Below are positions 1 through 8,698 of a stretch of 64,000 nt of DNA, one piece after another. The notes under the pieces were generated by a model that was given only the letters and a program-made list of their open reading frames with translations, was not told where the DNA came from and searched no databases. Source of the DNA: Hwangdonia lutea (GTDB taxonomy: Bacteria > Bacteroidota > Bacteroidia > Flavobacteriales > Flavobacteriaceae); the NCBI RefSeq assembly GCF_032814565.1, contig NZ_CP136521.1, positions 2,948,501-3,012,500 of the forward strand. Direction: 5' to 3'. Numbering within the stretch: position 1 is the first letter of the stretch; each line of letters begins with the position of its first letter. The translations under genes and the position numbers were made by a program.

Positions 1-1013
1 TTTCTAACACCATTTTTAAAATATTGAGGGCTTTCTGTATCTGATGCTTCCAGTCTATCTATTAATAAATTGGCCGCCTGCTCGCCAATTTTCTGCCCGT
101 GCTGACTCACCGTTGTTAAGCTTGGGGTAGCGTGTTTTGAGAGCACACCATCGGTAAAACCAATAACCTGAACATCATCTGGAATACGAAGCCCGAGTTT
201 TCTTGCTACTTTCATCGCGGTTACTGCGTAAAGCTCGTTAACGGCAAAAACGCCATCAATGTTAGCATTGATTTTAAAGAATTGTTCTATTTCTTGTTCC
301 AAACCTTCAATTTGATTTTCAACATCTAAACTGTCATCAATTTTCAATATCAAATTAGGTTCAGCAATTATTTTGTTTTGCTCTAAAGCTTCAATATAGC
401 CTTGGGTTCTCAAGCGTCCCACACTTACATAATCCATAGTGGTTATTAATGCAATATTTTTACAGCCGTTTTCAATAAGCTTTTTCACTGCTTTTATCGA
501 TCCGTTAAAATCGTCGACAATTACTTTGTCGCAATCCACTTCATTTACAACCCTATCAAACATAACAATGGGCATGCCTTGGTTTATGGTGGCATTGAAA
601 TGATGGTAATCTTGTTTGAGTAGCGTTTCTTTCGAAATGGATAGAATAAACCCGTCTATACTGCCATTGGCAAGCATTTCCATATTGATGATTTCTTTCG
701 CAAACGACTCGTTGGACAACCCCACAATAACGTTATAACCTCTTCGGTTGGCTACTCGCTCAATGCCTCGAATAACGGTTGAGAAAAAGTGATGCACGAT
801 TTCGGGTATTAAAATCCCAATGGTTTTGGTTTTTCTGTTTTTTAAGCTGAGCGCAATATTGTTGGGCTTATAGTTGTAAAATTTGGCGAATGCTTGAATT
901 TTTTGAGTGGTTTCTTCGCTAATTTCCTTACTGCCACTAAGTGCTTTTGAAACGGTTGAAATGGATACATCCAATTCGCGTGCTATTTGTTTCAGGGTAA
1001 TTTTTCTTTTCAT
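1..1013 (-). CDS. LacI-family transcriptional regulator (partial, C-terminus off the left edge)
   Basis: Translation of the minus strand from the ATG at 1013 begins MKRKITLKQIARELDVSIS and continues with a typical LacI helix-turn-helix (STVSKALSGS) and hinge, then a periplasmic-binding-protein-like effector domain (GILIPEIVHHFFSTVIRGIE, later DGVFAVNELYAVTAMKVAR). About 337 residues are inside the window and no stop is reached, so only the extreme C-terminus is missing. It is divergent from the starch-type SusC gene at 1265, and a 14-bp palindrome with the central CG typical of LacI operators lies between them. By analogy with MalR-like regulators of alpha-glucan loci it probably represses the adjacent sus operon until a maltooligosaccharide is present. 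The family is certain; the effector is inferred from context. Confidence 0.9.
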   Translation of the reverse strand, partial: MKRKITLKQIARELDVSISTVSKALSGSKEISEETTQKIQAFAKFYNYKPNNIALSLKNRKTKTIGILIPEIVHHFFSTVIRGIERVANRRGYNVIVGLSNESFAKEIINMEMLANGSIDGFILSISKETLLKQDYHHFNATINQGMPIVMFDRVVNEVDCDKVIVDDFNGSIKAVKKLIENGCKNIALITTMDYVSVGRLRTQGYIEALEQNKIIAEPNLILKIDDSLDVENQIEGLEQEIEQFFKINANIDGVFAVNELYAVTAMKVARKLGLRIPDDVQVIGFTDGVLSKHATPSLTTVSQHGQKIGEQAANLLIDRLEASDTESPQYFKNGVR

Positions 1014-1137
1014 GAGCGTTTATTAAGGAGAGTTTGGTGCTATTCAATTAAGTTCTTAAAGATATTACATTATTTTATATTCACCCATTTTTGCAGATTT
1101 TTCAGTATATGAAAAAAAAGATAAAAAGTTGTTAACA

Positions 1138-1151
1138 CGAAAACGTTTTCG
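1138..1151. promoter_or_regulatory. LacI-type palindromic operator upstream of susC
   Basis: CGAAAACGTTTTCG is a perfect 14-bp palindrome with a central CG, lying 114 bp upstream of the SusC start and 125 bp upstream of the divergent LacI start. The shape matches LacI/CcpA-family operators, so it is the likely binding site of the neighbouring regulator. No convincing TAnnTTTG promoter was found between it and the SusC gene. Confidence 0.65.
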
Positions 1152-1264
1152 CTAATAATTTCGTAATCCTAAATTGTTTTCTTACATAGAGTTTGCCTAA
1201 TTTTATCCCTGAGAAGTGAAAATATAATTAAACTAAACTATTACACTAACTTTAATAAAATTGT

Positions 1265-4177
1265 ATGAAGACAACTACTAAAAGCTTATTGTTTTTTCTG
1301 TTTTTTGTACCCATACTCATGTTTGGGCAAACTACACTTACAGGAACAGTAACCGAGCAATCAACCTCTATTCCGCTTCCAGGGGTTAATGTCGTGATTA
1401 AAAACACGACCACCGGAACGGCAACAGATTTTGATGGTAATTATCAAATTGAAGTAAACAACGGAGACGTATTGGTATTCTCTTATGTGGGCTATCAAAC
1501 CATTGAAATTACCTATTCTGGGCAAGCCACATTAAATGTTCAATTAAATGAAGACGCAGCCCAATTAAACGAAATTGTTATCATTGGTTATGGAACAACC
1601 ACTAAAAAAGATGCTACGGGATCTGTGGAAGCCATTACCGCTGAAGACTTTACCAAAGGAAACATAGTTACACCAGAAAACTTGTTAAGTGGTCGAGTAG
1701 CCGGTGTGAGTGTTACAACCAGTGGGGCTCCGGGTTCGGGTTCTCAAATAAAAATTAGGGGTGGTTCCTCTATTAACGCATCAAACGATCCGCTTATCAT
1801 TATCGATGGATTGCCCATTGATAATAATGGTGTAAGTGGTTCCAGAGGTGTTTTGGCAAGTATTAACCCTAACGACATCGATTCGTTTTCTGTTTTAAAA
1901 GATGCTTCGGCAACAGCCATTTATGGTTCTAGAGCATCAAACGGAGTTATTATTATTGTAACCAAAAAAGGGAAATCAACCTTTAGCGCTACTTACGATG
2001 CCCAATACAGTTTTGGAGAACTTACCGATAGAATTGATGTTTTTTCAGGTGATGCTTACCGACAATTGGTAGCATCGCAGCCAATAAACGGCACCACGCT
2101 AGATGAAAGCTTATTGGGTACGGCAAATACAAATTGGCAAGATGAAATTTTTAGAAACACGGTTTCATCTCAACATAACTTAACGATGCAAGGGTCGCTT
2201 TTTAAAGTGTTGCCAACAAGATTTTCGTTTGGGGTTACCAATCAAGAAGGTGCTGTATTGACATCAGAATTTGAAAGAAGAAATTTAAGCTTAGCCTTAA
2301 ACCCGAGTTTTTTTGATGACCATTTAAAAATCAACTTAAACGCCAATTTATCATTTGAAGATAATAGATTTGGCGATTCCGGGCAAATAGGTTCAGCATT
2401 ACGTTACGACCCTACACAACCTGTTTACGATCCATCATCACCTTTCGGTGGTTTTTACCAACATATAGTTAGTGGTAATCTGGCAAATGGCACAACAAAT
2501 CCTGTTGCAGAATTGTTACAAAGAAATAATACGGGAGACTCTAACAGAACATACGGAAATTTGAATTTTGATTACAAATTTCATTTCTTACCGGAATTAA
2601 GAGCAGTGTTAAATATTGGTTTTGATGAAACCGAAGCTAAAACCATAGATATTACATCGCTAAGCTCTCGAATTCAGAATTTGGATAAAGTAAATTCTTC
2701 AAGCGGTTATCAAAAAAGAACCAATAAATTGCTTGATGGATATTTAACGTATAATAAAGCATTTGATAAAATCCGTACGGAATTTACCGTCGGTTATTCG
2801 TATCAACAATTTACCAATGAAGGAAACAACACAGGAAACACTAGGGATCCATTAAGCCTTCCAAGTACTTTTGCAGATCCAGATGTGGTTTTAATCGGCT
2901 TTTTTGGTCGAGCTAATTTAACATTTCTTGATAAATACTTATTGACTTTAACCTACAGACGTGACGGTACATCGCGCTTTAGCAAAGACAATCAATGGGG
3001 CGATTTTCCGGCGGCTGCACTAGCGTGGAATTTGAGTGACGAAGATTTCTTAAAAGAATCTAAAACCATTTCTAGCTTAAAATTAAGAGCCGGTTACGGT
3101 ATTACTGGGCAACAAGCATTTTTTGGAGCAAACGACATTTATTTAAACCGTTACCGAGGGGGCAATGTAAACTCGCAATACCAGTTTGATAATGCCGCCA
3201 TTCAATCGTTGATTGCTTCAGAAATTAATCCAGATTTAAAATGGGAAGACACAACAACTATGGAGTTTGGTATAGATTATGGCTTGTTTGATGAGCGCGT
3301 TTCAGGTTCGTTAAACTTCTTCCAGAAAAATTCAACCGATTTATTATTTACGGCTTCAGTAGCCGATGGTACTAACTTTTCTAACAGTATCATTCAAAAT
3401 ATTGGTGAGTTGCAAATTCAAGGTATCGAGTTTTCTATAAATGCCGATGTGGTTAAACAAGATGATTTTACGGTAGATTTCAACTTTAATGCTACATTAT
3501 TAGATAGAGAAATTAAAGAATTAGCGTTGGGGCAAGATGTAAGAACCGGAGGTATTTCTGGTGGAACAGGAAACAACATTCAATTATTAAGAGAAGGATT
3601 TGCTCCCAACTCATTCAGCGTTTTTAAACAATTATATGATAACTCGGGTAACCCGATTGAAGGTGCGTTTGTAGATTTAAACGGCGATAATGTTATTAAT
3701 GACGACGACCGTTATTTAAAAGAAAACCCGGGTGCCGATGTTATTTTAGGATTTCAATCCAACATCAATTACAAAAATTTCGACTTATCTTTTAATTTAA
3801 GAGCCAACTTAGGAAATTATGTTTATAATAACGTGAATTCTTCCAGAGCGCAATACGAGTTATTACAGGATAATGCGGTGTTAGGCAATGTGCCAACCTC
3901 GGTTTTAGAAACCGGATTCCAACGAACCTCTGATGTTATTATATCGGATATTTATGTTGAAGACGCTTCATTCTTAAAAATGGATAACATAACTTTAGGC
4001 TATACGTTCAGCAACATCTCAAAACATTTAAAAAGTGTAAGACTGTGGGGTGGCGTTCAAAACGTATTTACTATAACTAATTATAGTGGATTAGACCCAG
4101 AAGTATTTAATGGAATAGATAATATTATCTACCCAAGATCGAGAACCATTTTAGCTGGAGCTAATTTTAAATTTTAA
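1265..4177 (+). CDS. susC: SusC-like TonB-dependent outer-membrane receptor (alpha-glucan locus)
   Basis: This is the 970-residue TonB-dependent transporter of the SusC/RagA family that imports oligosaccharides across the outer membrane with SusD as its lid. After a Sec signal peptide (ending near FGQ) there is a carboxypeptidase-regulatory-like domain (TGTVTEQS to about residue 90), then the plug with the conserved RGGSSINASNDPLIIIDG stretch and the VLKDASATAIYGSRASNGVIII signature, then the beta-barrel ending in a terminal aromatic residue (GANFKF). SusD follows after 11 nt, and SusE/SusF-like lipoproteins and a GH13 amylase come next, so the substrate is most likely starch, glycogen or maltodextrin. 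The substrate is inferred from those neighbours, not from the barrel itself. Confidence 0.93.
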   Translation: MKTTTKSLLFFLFFVPILMFGQTTLTGTVTEQSTSIPLPGVNVVIKNTTTGTATDFDGNYQIEVNNGDVLVFSYVGYQTIEITYSGQATLNVQLNEDAAQLNEIVIIGYGTTTKKDATGSVEAITAEDFTKGNIVTPENLLSGRVAGVSVTTSGAPGSGSQIKIRGGSSINASNDPLIIIDGLPIDNNGVSGSRGVLASINPNDIDSFSVLKDASATAIYGSRASNGVIIIVTKKGKSTFSATYDAQYSFGELTDRIDVFSGDAYRQLVASQPINGTTLDESLLGTANTNWQDEIFRNTVSSQHNLTMQGSLFKVLPTRFSFGVTNQEGAVLTSEFERRNLSLALNPSFFDDHLKINLNANLSFEDNRFGDSGQIGSALRYDPTQPVYDPSSPFGGFYQHIVSGNLANGTTNPVAELLQRNNTGDSNRTYGNLNFDYKFHFLPELRAVLNIGFDETEAKTIDITSLSSRIQNLDKVNSSSGYQKRTNKLLDGYLTYNKAFDKIRTEFTVGYSYQQFTNEGNNTGNTRDPLSLPSTFADPDVVLIGFFGRANLTFLDKYLLTLTYRRDGTSRFSKDNQWGDFPAAALAWNLSDEDFLKESKTISSLKLRAGYGITGQQAFFGANDIYLNRYRGGNVNSQYQFDNAAIQSLIASEINPDLKWEDTTTMEFGIDYGLFDERVSGSLNFFQKNSTDLLFTASVADGTNFSNSIIQNIGELQIQGIEFSINADVVKQDDFTVDFNFNATLLDREIKELALGQDVRTGGISGGTGNNIQLLREGFAPNSFSVFKQLYDNSGNPIEGAFVDLNGDNVINDDDRYLKENPGADVILGFQSNINYKNFDLSFNLRANLGNYVYNNVNSSRAQYELLQDNAVLGNVPTSVLETGFQRTSDVIISDIYVEDASFLKMDNITLGYTFSNISKHLKSVRLWGGVQNVFTITNYSGLDPEVFNGIDNIIYPRSRTILAGANFKF

Positions 4178-4188
4178 TAAAAACAACT

Positions 4189-5790
4189 ATGAAAACAAGA
4201 TTTAAAATATATAAAACAATTGGGCTTATAGGGCTTTTTATGGTAGCGTTTACAGCGTGTACCGATGATTTGAACATAACACCCAATGACGACCAAACCA
4301 CACTTAGCGAAGATCTTTTTAAAGACGAGGCCGCCTACAAACAAGTATTGGCAGGTGTTTACGCTAATTTGGCTTTAACAGGAACAGACGGTGCAGGAAC
4401 CTCAAACCTTAAAAATATTGATGCGGGAACCAGTCAATTTGGGCGTGTACTTTTATATGTGCAAACCCTATCGGCAGATCAAATGATTTGGTCTTACGAA
4501 AACGACCCGGGCACCAGAGAAATCCAAAGAAATATTTGGACAGCTCAAAACCCATTGTTGTTGGGAATGTTCAGTAGAGCGCATTTGTCAATCGCACTGG
4601 CAAATAATTTTTTAAGGGAAACTACAGATGACAAATTAGACGCCAGAAATGTGTCTGCATCAGTAAGAAGCGAAATGCCAGCATACAGAGCCGAAGCGCG
4701 ATTAATGCGAGCAATGGCTTATTATTATATGATGGATATTTTTGGAAAAGCAAATTTTGCAGATGAATCGACACCTATCAACTCGCAACCAGAGGTGTAT
4801 GAAAGAGCCGAATTGTTTTCTTTTATTGAAAGCGAATTATTGGCAATTGATGCAGATTTGATTGGTGCTAAACAAAATGAGTACGGTAGAGCAGATAAAG
4901 CTGTGGCCTATATGATTTTGGCTAAAATGTATTTGAATGCAGAAGTTTATATTGGAGCAGATCGTTATGCGGATTGTATAAACTATTGCGAAAAAATAAT
5001 TGGAGGAGGTTTTTCGTTAGCCACCAATTATCTTCATAATTTTATGGCAGACAACAATTTAAATTCTGCTGTAAATGAAATCATTTTCCCGATAATTTCA
5101 GACGGATTTACAACACAAAACTATGGTCCAACCACGGTAATGATTAATGGTTCGGTGGGTAGTTTAGAGGTGAATGGAACCGAAGTTGGCGTTAGTGCCG
5201 GCGGATGGGGCGGTGCCCTTAGAGTAAGAAAGCAGTTTGTGGAATTGTTTGACGGTTCGTTTAACTCAGATACCAGAAATACGATTATTTCGGAAGGCAG
5301 ACCTGTCGATATTGACGATATATCTGATAAAGATTCAGGATACATTATTCAAAAATATTCCAATGCTACCTCAACGGGCAGTTTTGGTGTCGATCAAACT
5401 TTTGTGGATACCGATTTTCCATTGTTCAGATTAGCCGATGTGTATTTAATGTATGCCGAAGCCCATTTAAGAGGCGGTGGTGGCGACTTAACCACAGCAC
5501 TTGGTTATGTAAACGCTTTGAGAACCAGAGCAAATAACCCAAATACAATTGCTGCAGGCGATTTAACTTTAGATTTTATTCTAGATGAAAGAGCCAGGGA
5601 ATTGCATTGGGAAGCTCATAGAAGACAAGATTTAATTCGATATAATAAATTTACCGGTGGTAATTACAATTGGGCTTGGAAAGGTAACGGAAGTAATGGT
5701 ATTTCACTGCCAGCACACTTCAAAGTGTATCCTATTCCAACAGCAAGTATGGCTGCAAATCCTAATCTTACCCAAAACGCGGGATATTAA
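4189..5790 (+). CDS. susD: SusD-like starch-binding outer-membrane lipoprotein
   Basis: This is the 533-residue SusD/RagB-family partner of the upstream SusC. It has a lipoprotein signal peptide with cysteine 24 (FTACTDD) and TPR-rich helices with the usual SusD landmarks: YRAEARLMRAMAYYYMMDIFG near the middle, LADVYLMYAEAHLRGG and DERARELHWEAHRRQDLIRY toward the C-terminus. It caps the SusC barrel on the cell surface and delivers glycan. The operon position (11 nt after SusC, 21 nt before the SusE-like gene) supports an alpha-glucan role. Confidence 0.93.
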   Translation: MKTRFKIYKTIGLIGLFMVAFTACTDDLNITPNDDQTTLSEDLFKDEAAYKQVLAGVYANLALTGTDGAGTSNLKNIDAGTSQFGRVLLYVQTLSADQMIWSYENDPGTREIQRNIWTAQNPLLLGMFSRAHLSIALANNFLRETTDDKLDARNVSASVRSEMPAYRAEARLMRAMAYYYMMDIFGKANFADESTPINSQPEVYERAELFSFIESELLAIDADLIGAKQNEYGRADKAVAYMILAKMYLNAEVYIGADRYADCINYCEKIIGGGFSLATNYLHNFMADNNLNSAVNEIIFPIISDGFTTQNYGPTTVMINGSVGSLEVNGTEVGVSAGGWGGALRVRKQFVELFDGSFNSDTRNTIISEGRPVDIDDISDKDSGYIIQKYSNATSTGSFGVDQTFVDTDFPLFRLADVYLMYAEAHLRGGGGDLTTALGYVNALRTRANNPNTIAAGDLTLDFILDERARELHWEAHRRQDLIRYNKFTGGNYNWAWKGNGSNGISLPAHFKVYPIPTASMAANPNLTQNAGY

Positions 5791-5811
5791 AATTTAAAAC
5801 AAATTAAAACG

Positions 5812-6939
5812 ATGAAAAAAAATAAAATACTTTCAGCAGTTAGCATTATTGGTTTAGTTTTACTATTCCTAAGTTCTTGCGACGATACTACTGACACATT
5901 CCAAATATCGGCGCCTACGGCACCCATATTGGCAGATTTGAATTTTACCAGCATAGAGCTGGATGCCGTAAACACTTCCAATCCTGCATTAACGTTAAAC
6001 TGGGTGGAATCGGATTACGGACAACAAACGGCTGTAAATTACGCGATTCAGTTTGCTAACGATGAAGGATTTACAAATCCCGTAACGGCAGCCTCAATAA
6101 CGGGGCAAAGTGCCATTACACTTTCCATTAGCGAAATTAATGCCGCAGCAGGCAATGCAGGTTTAAACCCTTTTGAATGGGCAACTTTATACACTAGAGT
6201 TGTAGCGTCGTTGGGGTCGCAAAATAGCGAGCCTATAAACTCAAACACGCTACAGTTTGAGGTGTATCCATACTTCAACTACGTGTTTAACGATTATTAT
6301 TTAGTTGGAAACGGTACTGCGCCTGGGTGGAACAACAATGCAAACAACCCACCTTTATTTAGAGACGAATCCAACCCAAACCTATATTACTACACCGGAT
6401 ATTTTGCAAAACCCGGTGGGTTTGACGAAGGTCGTTTTAAAGTATTGGAAACAAGAGGACTATGGCAGCCACAATGGGGGGTAGTAGAAAATGAAGGGAG
6501 CGATACGCCCAAAGAAGAAGGGGAAATTGCCGGCAACCCTGGAACACAATCTAACGACCCAGGACGTTTTGGAGTGCCAGAAACGGGATACTATACTTTT
6601 ACTATAGATTTTTCAACAAAAAAATATACAACGTTACCTTTTGATGCATCAGGAATAACTAGTCCTGCAAGCTTATCAATTCAAGGCTCCAGTGTGGCAA
6701 CAACAGCTATGACACCGTTGGCTTTTGATGGGCATATTTGGTATGCATCGGGGTTACATTTAACACCGGGAGACGTATCGTTTGTAACAGATGCTGGTGC
6801 AACTTGGGGCAGCACTACTTCGTTTTCTGGAGTAGCTACCGATGGCGGCGGATCTATTCCTGTAATTGTTGAAGATGACTACGATGTTTGGTTTAACGAT
6901 TTAACGGGTCGTTATATCCTCATTCCGTTGAATTTATAA
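5812..6939 (+). CDS. susE: SusE-like surface glycan-binding lipoprotein
   Basis: The protein has 375 residues with a lipobox at cysteine 23 (FLSSCDD). The N-terminal part resembles the SusE outer-membrane domain (SIELDAVNTSNPALTLNWVE, then YAIQFANDEGFTNP), an immunoglobulin-like fold found in SusE/SusF proteins. From about residue 160 (YLVGNGTAPGWNNNANNPP) there are two C-terminal carbohydrate-binding-type modules of the kind that bind starch helices through aromatic residues. The position third in the operon after SusC and SusD is the classic SusE position. It likely helps hold starch at the surface; affinity is unknown. Confidence 0.85.
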   Translation: MKKNKILSAVSIIGLVLLFLSSCDDTTDTFQISAPTAPILADLNFTSIELDAVNTSNPALTLNWVESDYGQQTAVNYAIQFANDEGFTNPVTAASITGQSAITLSISEINAAAGNAGLNPFEWATLYTRVVASLGSQNSEPINSNTLQFEVYPYFNYVFNDYYLVGNGTAPGWNNNANNPPLFRDESNPNLYYYTGYFAKPGGFDEGRFKVLETRGLWQPQWGVVENEGSDTPKEEGEIAGNPGTQSNDPGRFGVPETGYYTFTIDFSTKKYTTLPFDASGITSPASLSIQGSSVATTAMTPLAFDGHIWYASGLHLTPGDVSFVTDAGATWGSTTSFSGVATDGGGSIPVIVEDDYDVWFNDLTGRYILIPLNL

Positions 6940-6956
6940 TCATAAAAAAAACAGAT

Positions 6957-8633
6957 ATGAATTTATATATAAAAAAAATCAGCTTTCTTTTATTCTCATT
7001 GGCCTTTTTGTTTACCGCTTGTGAAACAGAAGAAAGCCTAACGATAACAACCCCAGAAGCCGAATTTGTTTTAAACACACCGGGCATTAGTACCGTGTTT
7101 TTAAATTTTGCTTTACCAGATAATCCTGCATTTACCATTTCATGGAATGATGAGGTAACTGGTGGTGGCACATATAATGTAGAAATGTCTACAGATGAAG
7201 CTTTTACTGCTCCTGTGACTTTAGGAACTACTGATTCCAGTAACTTCTCGATGACGGTTGCCGAATTTAACAACGCTATTGCCAGTACAGGCGTGACCAC
7301 TTTTAAAGATGTTGCTATTTATATGAGGGTTTCGGCTGGAAGCCAGATGTCCAATAATATTTTACTTTTGGTTACAACCTACCCGGTTAATGCGCCAGAA
7401 ATAAATAATGTAAATAACGGCGATGCTTTTGTATTGTCTTTAGATAATAACGATGTCACTGCCATAACGGTAGAATGGGACGATCCTATTTTGGATTCTT
7501 CATTAAATCAAGATGTTAGTTATGTTTTAGAAGGCGCAACGGCAGGCACCGAATTTGCTATGCCTATTGAAGCTGGTAATGTTACTAATCAAAATAGTAT
7601 AGCGTTAACAAACGCACAGTTAAACGCATTGGCAATTCAAAGTGGTATAGCTGTAGATGTTAGTGGAGATTTAGATATAAGAGTAAAAGCAACCATTACG
7701 GATAGTGCCTCTGGCTCTGTTTTAGAAAGAATTTCATCAACAGTTACCATTTCTGTAACTACTTATTTAACCGTATTGGATTTATCAACAAACTGGGGCG
7801 TTGTAGGTGCCGTAACCGGTTGGGGTGGCTCACCGGATTTACCGTTCTGGACCACGGACGTCGATGGTGTTTTAGTGGCCTATGTTAACTTACCAACTGG
7901 CGAGATTAAGTTTAGAGAAAACATGGATTGGGCAAACAATTATGGTGATAATGGTGCAGATGGCACGCTTGATGATGGTGGGGCAAACATTAATATTACA
8001 ACCGCAGGATCATACAAAATTACCATGGATTTAAACAACCTAACCTATACTATTGAAGAATTTTCATTAGGCATTGTTGGCGGTGCGTATAATGAATGGG
8101 GCGCAACACCAGATTTTATGCTGGAATACGACCAATATTCTGATGTGTTTAGAGGTATTGTAACCCTAATTGACGGTGAAATGAAATTTAGAATGAACAA
8201 CGATTGGGGAACCAATTGGGGGGATGATGGTGTAGACGGTACTTTAGATGCAGGCGGAGCAAACATAGTTGTATCTGCTGGTATTTATATTGCCACGGTA
8301 AACATGAATGATTTAACGTATACTTTAGAACCCATTGACTATATATGGGGGTTAGTAGGTGGCGCTTACAATGAATGGGGCGCAACACCAGATGCTCAAT
8401 TCACTAGAGATTGGTCACGCCCATTTAATGATATTTGGATTCTTAACGATGTGACTTTAATTGATGGCGAATACAAGTTTAGAGCCAATAACGATTGGGG
8501 TGTAAATTATGGAGACGATGGTGGCGATGGCGTTTTAGAAGCTGGTGGAGCTAACCTAGTTACAACCGCAGGAACATATTCGTTTGTTTTAGATTTCTCT
8601 GATCCGGCAAATCCAACATACACTAAGAACTAG
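6957..8633 (+). CDS. SusF-like surface lipoprotein with three tandem binding modules
   Basis: The protein has 558 residues and a lipobox at cysteine 22 (FLFTACETE). The N-terminal part resembles SusE/SusF domains (FALPDNPAFTISWNDE). The C-terminal half is three consecutive copies of a module of about 90 residues, starting near residues 279, 370 and 463. Each opens with a G(V/I/L)VGxxxxWGxxPD stretch and contains KFRxNxDWxxNYGDxGxDGxLxxGGAN. Copies 2 and 3 share the string GGAYNEWGATPD. Tandem starch-binding modules of this kind define SusF-like surface glycan-binding proteins. The high similarity of copies 2 and 3 suggests internal duplication. It is co-transcribed with the SusE-like gene (17 nt gap). 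Confidence 0.83.
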   Translation: MNLYIKKISFLLFSLAFLFTACETEESLTITTPEAEFVLNTPGISTVFLNFALPDNPAFTISWNDEVTGGGTYNVEMSTDEAFTAPVTLGTTDSSNFSMTVAEFNNAIASTGVTTFKDVAIYMRVSAGSQMSNNILLLVTTYPVNAPEINNVNNGDAFVLSLDNNDVTAITVEWDDPILDSSLNQDVSYVLEGATAGTEFAMPIEAGNVTNQNSIALTNAQLNALAIQSGIAVDVSGDLDIRVKATITDSASGSVLERISSTVTISVTTYLTVLDLSTNWGVVGAVTGWGGSPDLPFWTTDVDGVLVAYVNLPTGEIKFRENMDWANNYGDNGADGTLDDGGANINITTAGSYKITMDLNNLTYTIEEFSLGIVGGAYNEWGATPDFMLEYDQYSDVFRGIVTLIDGEMKFRMNNDWGTNWGDDGVDGTLDAGGANIVVSAGIYIATVNMNDLTYTLEPIDYIWGLVGGAYNEWGATPDAQFTRDWSRPFNDIWILNDVTLIDGEYKFRANNDWGVNYGDDGGDGVLEAGGANLVTTAGTYSFVLDFSDPANPTYTKN

Positions 8634-8650
8634 ATTTATTTATCATTTAA

Positions 8651-8681
8651 AAAAAGGCTGATGTACATCAGCCTTTTTTTT
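8651..8681 (+). terminator. Intrinsic terminator between the SusF-like gene and the amylase gene
   Basis: The palindrome GGCTGATGTACATCAGCC (8656-8673) is preceded by an A-run and followed by eight T residues. It sits 17 nt after the SusF-like stop and ends 18 nt before the amylase start. It probably ends most transcripts and reduces amylase expression relative to the binding proteins; no separate promoter for the amylase was recognised in the short gap. Confidence 0.8.
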
Positions 8682-8698
8682 CCTAAAACAAATAGATT

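Noticed and set aside
1187-1195. TAGAGTTTG as a -7 promoter box for the first susC
   Set aside because: The internal spacing is one base too long for TAnnTTTG and the nearest TTG is only about 10 nt upstream, so it does not fit the consensus.
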